Below are positions 59,301 through 64,000 of a stretch of DNA of 64,000 bases, in pieces. A program made the position numbers and the translations under genes. Source of the DNA: Cladopsammia gracilis (lineage: Eukaryota > Cnidaria > Anthozoa > Scleractinia > Dendrophylliidae). How positions within the stretch are numbered: the first letter of the stretch is position 1; each line of letters begins with the position of its first letter. The stretch lies in assembly GCA_022457155.1 (NCBI GenBank), contig JAJGOT010000022.1, positions 2,299,001 to 2,363,000 on the forward strand, in the 5' to 3' direction. The notes under the pieces were generated by a model. It was not told the origin of the DNA. It saw nothing but the letters and a program-made list of their open reading frames with translations, and ran no database searches.

Positions 59301-62300
59301 TACTAATAAAGGGATACTCAGAATCCGCTATAGTGGAAATAGAAGAGCTTTCAGAGGTAAAATCTTGCTTCGAGGATGGGAGCAATGCGGGAAGATGTTT
59401 GTCACTTCGGGTTTCAGAACTGAAGAAGCGGAGATTTAAACAATTTCCAAGCAGTGGAGGGACTTAAAGGTAAAATAAAATACATTTTTCGATGTGAATT
59501 TATGTTGATATCAATCTGTGATTGACTTTTTTGTGTTCTCGCTAGTTTTCGGGAGAATTGTTTATAATGCGCTCAATTAAATTCAGTTGTTTTGATTTCT
59601 TTCATCGGAGACATCTCGGCCTCGATGAGCTCTTTATAATTCGCGTTTTGCTTTTAAACATAAACTTATGGAGATTTGAATAAAATTTTTCGAAAGAAGA
59701 TTGTGTTGTCCATTTTTATGTGTTTGTTCATTCATTACATAGGTTGAAAAGCGATTTTATGTAAACAAAACAAAACAAGACTTGGATTTTATAGTTGTAA
59801 ACTTCATTCCCCTGGTCTTATGGGAATTCCTCTTATGCAAATAATGTTTGTGTATTTTTTGCAATTTTGATTTCCAAATCAGTTTCTCGGACAATTTTAT
59901 AAGCAGCAGGTGTGTTTTATTTGTAAAATAAGTCATACTAATTATTCTAGACAGAGAAAAAGTTGTTTTTGTGAACTTTTGTATGGTCTAATGTACTGTG
60001 CAAACAGTCGCGTAAGTCTGTTTTTGAGAATTGCTAAAATTAAAAGATAGCCCGGTCGTCAATTTTATTCTTGTGCTTCCGACCTTTCACCTCAGTTAAG
60101 TTTATCATCAGCTTTCTGTTCAAAGAGCGACGCTGTTAGGCTCAGGCTATCTATATATATTATATCAAACATGAAAAAGAGTGTTTCGTCAGGATTTCCA
60201 AACACCAAGACTGAGTGGATTAAGAAAACAATGCAAGGTGCAGCTGAGATTTTTTAACTGACTTTGAGGTGTTTGGATATATACCTGATCCTGATGAAAC
60301 ACCTTTTTGAGTGTTTGATATGGCTTGTCAGACTGAAAATGAAAGAATAAAGTCGCCAAAATCTATGCTAATTAAGATTGGGTTCTAAACCACTGTTGCG
60401 CTTATTATTTTCTTTGTTCAAACTTGATAAATTATCAATAAGACGTCTAAGAAAACAACATAATAGCAAAGCCTTCAGCAGGTTGAAAGTCTGATGTTGG
60501 CAAGAAAGAATTTTTTTTATATTTAGCATGCCTTTCAAAGGGAATGAAATGTGATTCAGTTTATTTTTGTGTGCTCAAATTATTTGCTTAATGGATACCT
60601 AAACAGTGAACACATTTTATTACCCGTTTGTTGTTGTATTCCTGACCAAGATACAAGACGGGGTTGGAAGTGAAGGCTTTCCATGTTGCTCCAAAATTCC
60701 CGAGACTTCTTCTCTGATGCTGCATTGATTAAATAAAATACAAGTCATAAAATAAATAAATGAATAAGACAAGACAAGATGATTTATTCAACTCAACTCA
60801 GTTTTACATGACATATAGGTAAAATTTACATAGGCAACTAAACACAAGTACAGCTAAGGAATAAAAGAAAAATGTAACAAAAAATAGAGAGTGAGTTGGG
60901 ATCATCCAAATAGCAAAGGCTAATCTAGTGGATGACCCCTACAATAAAATACAGAGGGGGACATTGGGGATTTGCGGTATTGCGGTGTTGCTCATTTTTT
61001 TATGCGGTGTTGCGGTGAATAAAATCCCCAGCTTGCGGTGTTGCGGTGATCTCAAACCCTACGGTGTGCGATGTTTGCGCTTTGAAGTCTGCGGTGTTCG
61101 GTGGAACGAAATTATCAGCGGTGTTGCCGTTCCCCGTTTGACCCTAAATTCAGCCTCTATATGTTATTTATTCCGTACTTATTATGAAAAGCACGTACCA
61201 TTATGTTTAATTTGTAACAAAAAGCAGTCCAATACTGTCTAGTTAATCTTCAATACGTTACTGGTCGCCAATCCTAAGCCTTTTTCATTTATAAGCAACT
61301 TTGCGGTGTTGCGGTGTTCAGAGCCTTCCAATGTCCCCCTCAATACAGTTACAGACAATTAAGAATAGATTTTTTTTAAAAAAGTATTTCTTCATGCACT
61401 AAGGTAGATAATTAAATAGAATAACAATTAAGCATGGAGTTCTTCAGTGTTTTACGAAATATTCTTAAAGAATTTGAATTAGTTATATTTGTATGCAAGG
61501 AATTCCAAAGGCGAGGACCAGTGAATTTTAGGGAATGTAAGCCATATTGGGTGGTATTAACTGAGGTTACATAATTGACAAATTATTGCTTTAGCCTGCA
61601 ATTAATGAAAAGAATATACCTACAGTGTATATATGGGTAGGTACCTTTCACTGAGCCCTAGTCCATGGACTCCCCCCATGGACCTGGTCCATGGACTTAA
61701 CCTAAATGGACCACCCCTGGACTAAATGATGCTAACACTCAAACAGTGATCAAACAAACCAAACCACAAACAAATAAAGGTTGGGCATGATTCAATTATC
61801 AAAAAAGCTCTCAAAAGTTTCTACCTCTACAAATTGTCCTTTTTATACACTATCATCTGACTTTACAATTATAATTGAAAACAAAATGAGCAAAGACAGG
61901 AGTTCAGCACATTTACTTTTGCTACGTAACACAAATGTTTTTGTCTGCCATCTTGCATTTCAAACGTTGACCAAAAAAATGGCATGTGGGCAGTCACAGG
62001 AGTCGCCTAAATGGTTGAAAGCCAAAAATACAAGTAGTCGGCCTTTTTTCCTCAGAACCTACACACAAGCGGAAAATTATCAATACAAACATAAATTTAA
62101 ATCAGTTTTATTTTCAAAAAGAAAATTCAAAATTCCCTTAATGTTTCCAAGTTTCCTGAGTTACGGGCACTTCATGATTGCCTTGTGATTGTAAATCTAA
62201 TACAACAACAGAAGTGAATGTTGTAAACACTACTAACTTACATGTCAGTGTATATTTTTAAAATAACTATATTTATTTCTTGTCCCCCCACCTTGAATTA

Positions 62301-63535
62301 GCTCAGCTACTGTAAGTGTGGGTAGAGCAAATGACTGTAACCTGATTTAGTTTTATTGTCAACCCTGAATGCCCAATGATATATTTTCATAGGATAAAAC
62401 CTGCAACAATGGCAAAGGCAAAATTAAGTTACCAAACACCCTTTTAAGGGTGAAATTGCATACAACATTAATTTTCAAATGTACTGACCTTTTCCCACAG
62501 TACAATGTTGACATCAGTATCAAATGATCCATTTACATGCTGTGTGGCATACAGATTGAAAAAATCACAGAAATGATGGTACATATTTACAACTGCAATA
62601 AAAATATGTGTTTGATAATGGTCAATAAGATAAATCTTGAAAATAGAAAGAAAAAATAATTGTTTTTTAAGGAAGGAGAGATAATCTGTAGAAAAATGAT
62701 TGGACAGGAGGGAAGCGTGTCAATTTACTGTGTGCCACAAAAGTTCTTAAACCCTGACCCCATTTAACGATAGAAAATTGAAAATTTACACCCTATTTAA
62801 GGGAAAAATGATAACTCAGAATTGTGTGAACAGGTTGTTTATATTTCTTTTCTGTACATGGAAAGTTTAGCATCAGGCATAGAATACTAAACTGAGCCTA
62901 TAGTTAATCATAAATACACCATCATAACCATATCTTTTTCATGTAGCTGGGTGTTTAGGTATTGTATTGTAAAGCCGAAATATCAAAAAAATCACGCCTT
63001 TACACGTTGTTTGACCAGTCCTTGCAGTATTTTCTTATATTTTGACTGGTCACGATCTACTGTGATCCAACGTAGCACAAGTTTGATCCTACACTGTTCT
63101 TGCAGTGGTTTTCATAACCTTAAAAAGTTATTGTATTGTAATTCAGCTAATACAATTTAAAGGAACCATAACCAAGGATAAGGACTGAGCACCTCAATAA
63201 CCATAACCTATTGGGCAGTACATACCGATATCCTACATATGGAAGAACCCCCCCCCCCCACCCCCTTTTTACAGGGAGCATTCTCACCACTTCACCATCC
63301 CTTCTCCCAATAAGTTATCAAGAATATCTGCACATATCATTTTCAATAATTACAGTGTAGGTTTCAAAGTAAAACATAGTTGCTGGTCACTTGAAAATCA
63401 TAAGGAGAACAAAAGTGCAATAACAAACCTGCATCAAGTTTCATGAAGATAGTTGGCTTTTTAACCAAAATGTCACAATGTTGTTCATGATTCGGTTGAA
63501 AAGTTAATGGAGAAAAGTCCTCTACTTCATTTAAC
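53383..63535 (-). CDS. EOGT: EGF-domain O-GlcNAc transferase, 3' twelve exons; one frameshift
   Basis: Exons, high to low: 63535-63429, 62592-62489, 60719-60623, 58694-58623, 57984-57895, 57763-57689, 56285-56227, 56081-56054 (28 nt), 55191-55100, 54413-54366, 53811-53757, 53523-53383 (stop TAA). They cover roughly human residues 205-527; earlier exons lie beyond the right edge. EOGT adds GlcNAc to folded EGF repeats of secreted and membrane proteins such as Notch, in the ER lumen. Recognised blocks in order: [89 protein letters not shown] (the family 61 signature), [32 protein letters not shown]. All phases agree except in exon 60719-60623, which is 97 nt where 96 is needed (see findings). 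The C-terminus ends RKHLGS, without the KDEL/HDEL-like signal seen in human EOGT. Penelope, LINE and SINE debris lies beyond its 3' end. Confidence 0.92.
53560..53592. repeat. (ATGT)n microsatellite in the last EOGT intron
   Basis: About eight TATG units lie between the last two EOGT exons, with an A12-type run at 53527-53538 that forms the polypyrimidine tract of the last acceptor. Confidence 0.9.
54070..54140. repeat. Palindromic repeat ACAACTCACTAGTGAGTTGT, two copies
   Basis: The 20-bp palindrome ACAACTCACTAGTGAGTTGT is followed ~50 bp on by a second, slightly diverged copy (GATACAACCACTAGTGAGTTG). It lies in an EOGT intron, 230 bp from exon 54413-54366. Confidence 0.7.
56477..56856. mobile_element. 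MITE family 'CCTGCCAAG', copy 2 (EOGT intron)
   Basis: Inverted termini ACCTGCCAA and TTGGCAGGT, 380 bp. It matches 34650-35066 throughout but lacks the tandem 40-bp duplication of that copy. It shows the intact form of the element better than copy 1. Confidence 0.8.
57396..57510. repeat. Foldback repeat in an EOGT intron
   Basis: The arms AATTCTGTCTGTAATCATAC...CAAATCGGACTCC and ...CGTATGATTACAGACCGAATT are inverted around CGCTTCGCAGTCGTC. This is a small MITE-like hairpin. Confidence 0.6.
58951..60170. repeat. Dispersed repeat family, copy C (EOGT intron, reversed)
   Basis: It begins AATAGCGGAGCTCTTGCCGG and ends GACGCTGTTAGGCTCAGGCT followed by a short TA run. This is the reverse complement of copy A without the inserted MITE. 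It fills most of the intron between exons 60719-60623 and 58694-58623. The TA-rich tail next to AGGCTATC is shared with copy A, so it is part of the element rather than of the site. Confidence 0.75.
60955..61340. mobile_element. hAT-like MITE with 8-bp target duplication (EOGT intron)
   Basis: The termini AGGGGGACATTGG and CCAATGTCCCCCT are inverted. Flanks AAATACAG (60947-60954) and CAATACAG (61341-61348) match at 7 of 8 bases, the size expected for hAT. The interior repeats TGCGGTGTTGCGG several times. The 104-codon frame across it is a by-product. Confidence 0.75.
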
Positions 63536-64000
63536 CTAAAAACAAAACAAGAAATCATTCTGGCTTGCCAAAAATGGGAATGTCTGACAGAACAATTGGA
63601 TCTTGGTGCCTAAACAAATCCAGCTGCTCAATAAAACCACAACTCAACAAATTAAAATGCAGCAAAAACTGTTTTTATAATAGTAAATAAATTGAGTCAT
63701 ATTATATCAATGTGAAGTACAGTAGTTCACTGTCTCATAACTGAACACTAATTTTTTTTTCAATCATTACATCTCAGGCTTGGATGTTTGGATCAGTGTA
63801 CATGTACATGCACATCCATGTAACTCATGCTCAGATTTTTATAAAACCAGGCTGAGGGTCTTGAGTCATCTTGGTGAGTCAAGTTCACTTAAATTGACAG
63901 ATTCAGCTTACAAAAAGGTTTTTGAAGCACAGTGAATTAAGCAAAATAATTAAATTAATTTACTTGCATGCAGGTACAAATCAATGGTCAGGTTGTCAAG
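63536..64000. other. EOGT intron running off the right edge
   Basis: The exon before 63535 must end with two bases of a split codon. I find no such exon up to 64000, so it lies outside the window. Confidence 0.5.

Noticed and set aside
60928..61242. Plus-strand 104-codon frame with GVAV repeats
   Set aside because: Lies inside a MITE and reflects its internal TGCGGTGTT repeats.
63964..64000. Possible EOGT exon at the right edge (donor-like GCAA|GTAAAT on the minus strand)
   Set aside because: The frame required by the next exon contains stops here, and the sequence does not match the family.

Overview
This is a stretch of an animal nuclear genome, most likely an anthozoan cnidarian and probably a stony coral. 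That assignment is an inference: the genes are intron-rich and metazoan, the DNA is AT-rich, and the introns and intergenic DNA are packed with short inverted-repeat elements, a CR1/L2-like LINE and a Penelope-like fragment. Nothing in the window is bacterial or viral.

Layout. (1) 2-10780, plus strand: the 3' part of a sacsin-like gene. One giant exon codes for the end of one sacsin repeat region, two further ATPase-bearing repeat regions, a J domain and the first part of a HEPN domain; a second exon completes HEPN. The 5' end lies left of the window. (2) 10781-14785: convergent intergenic DNA with three repeat elements. (3) 14786-37807, minus strand: a complete medium-chain acyl-CoA synthetase (ACSM family). 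I reconstructed 15 exons; every intron phase agrees and the product is 604 residues with an Arg-rich N-terminus. Its introns hold a 4.5-kb structure with ~1-kb inverted arms, a ~4.1-kb TTAA-flanked element and several smaller repeats. A 28-bp minisatellite next to exon 3 repeats that exon's own splice donor. (4) 37808-40724: shared upstream DNA of two divergent genes. (5) 40725-43599, plus strand: a two-exon rhodopsin-type GPCR without DRY or extracellular cysteines. (6) 43600-53382: repeat territory with a short MITE-like element in the GPCR 3' flank, tRNA-like sequences, a Penelope RT fragment, a nearly full LINE nested inside another repeat, and palindromes. (7) 53383-63535, minus strand: twelve 3' exons of EOGT, the EGF-domain O-GlcNAc transferase. 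One exon carries a one-base frameshift in a G run. The 5' exons lie right of the window.

The four host genes are functionally unrelated: chaperone-like protein quality control (sacsin), mitochondrial fatty-acid activation (ACSM), signalling (GPCR) and ER glycosylation (EOGT). I see no operon-like or pathway cluster. The most interesting points are the donor-site minisatellite at ACSM exon 3, the EOGT frameshift, the very long intronic inverted repeat and the unusual GPCR. Exon borders were placed by eye from splice consensus, phase and family similarity, not by transcript data.
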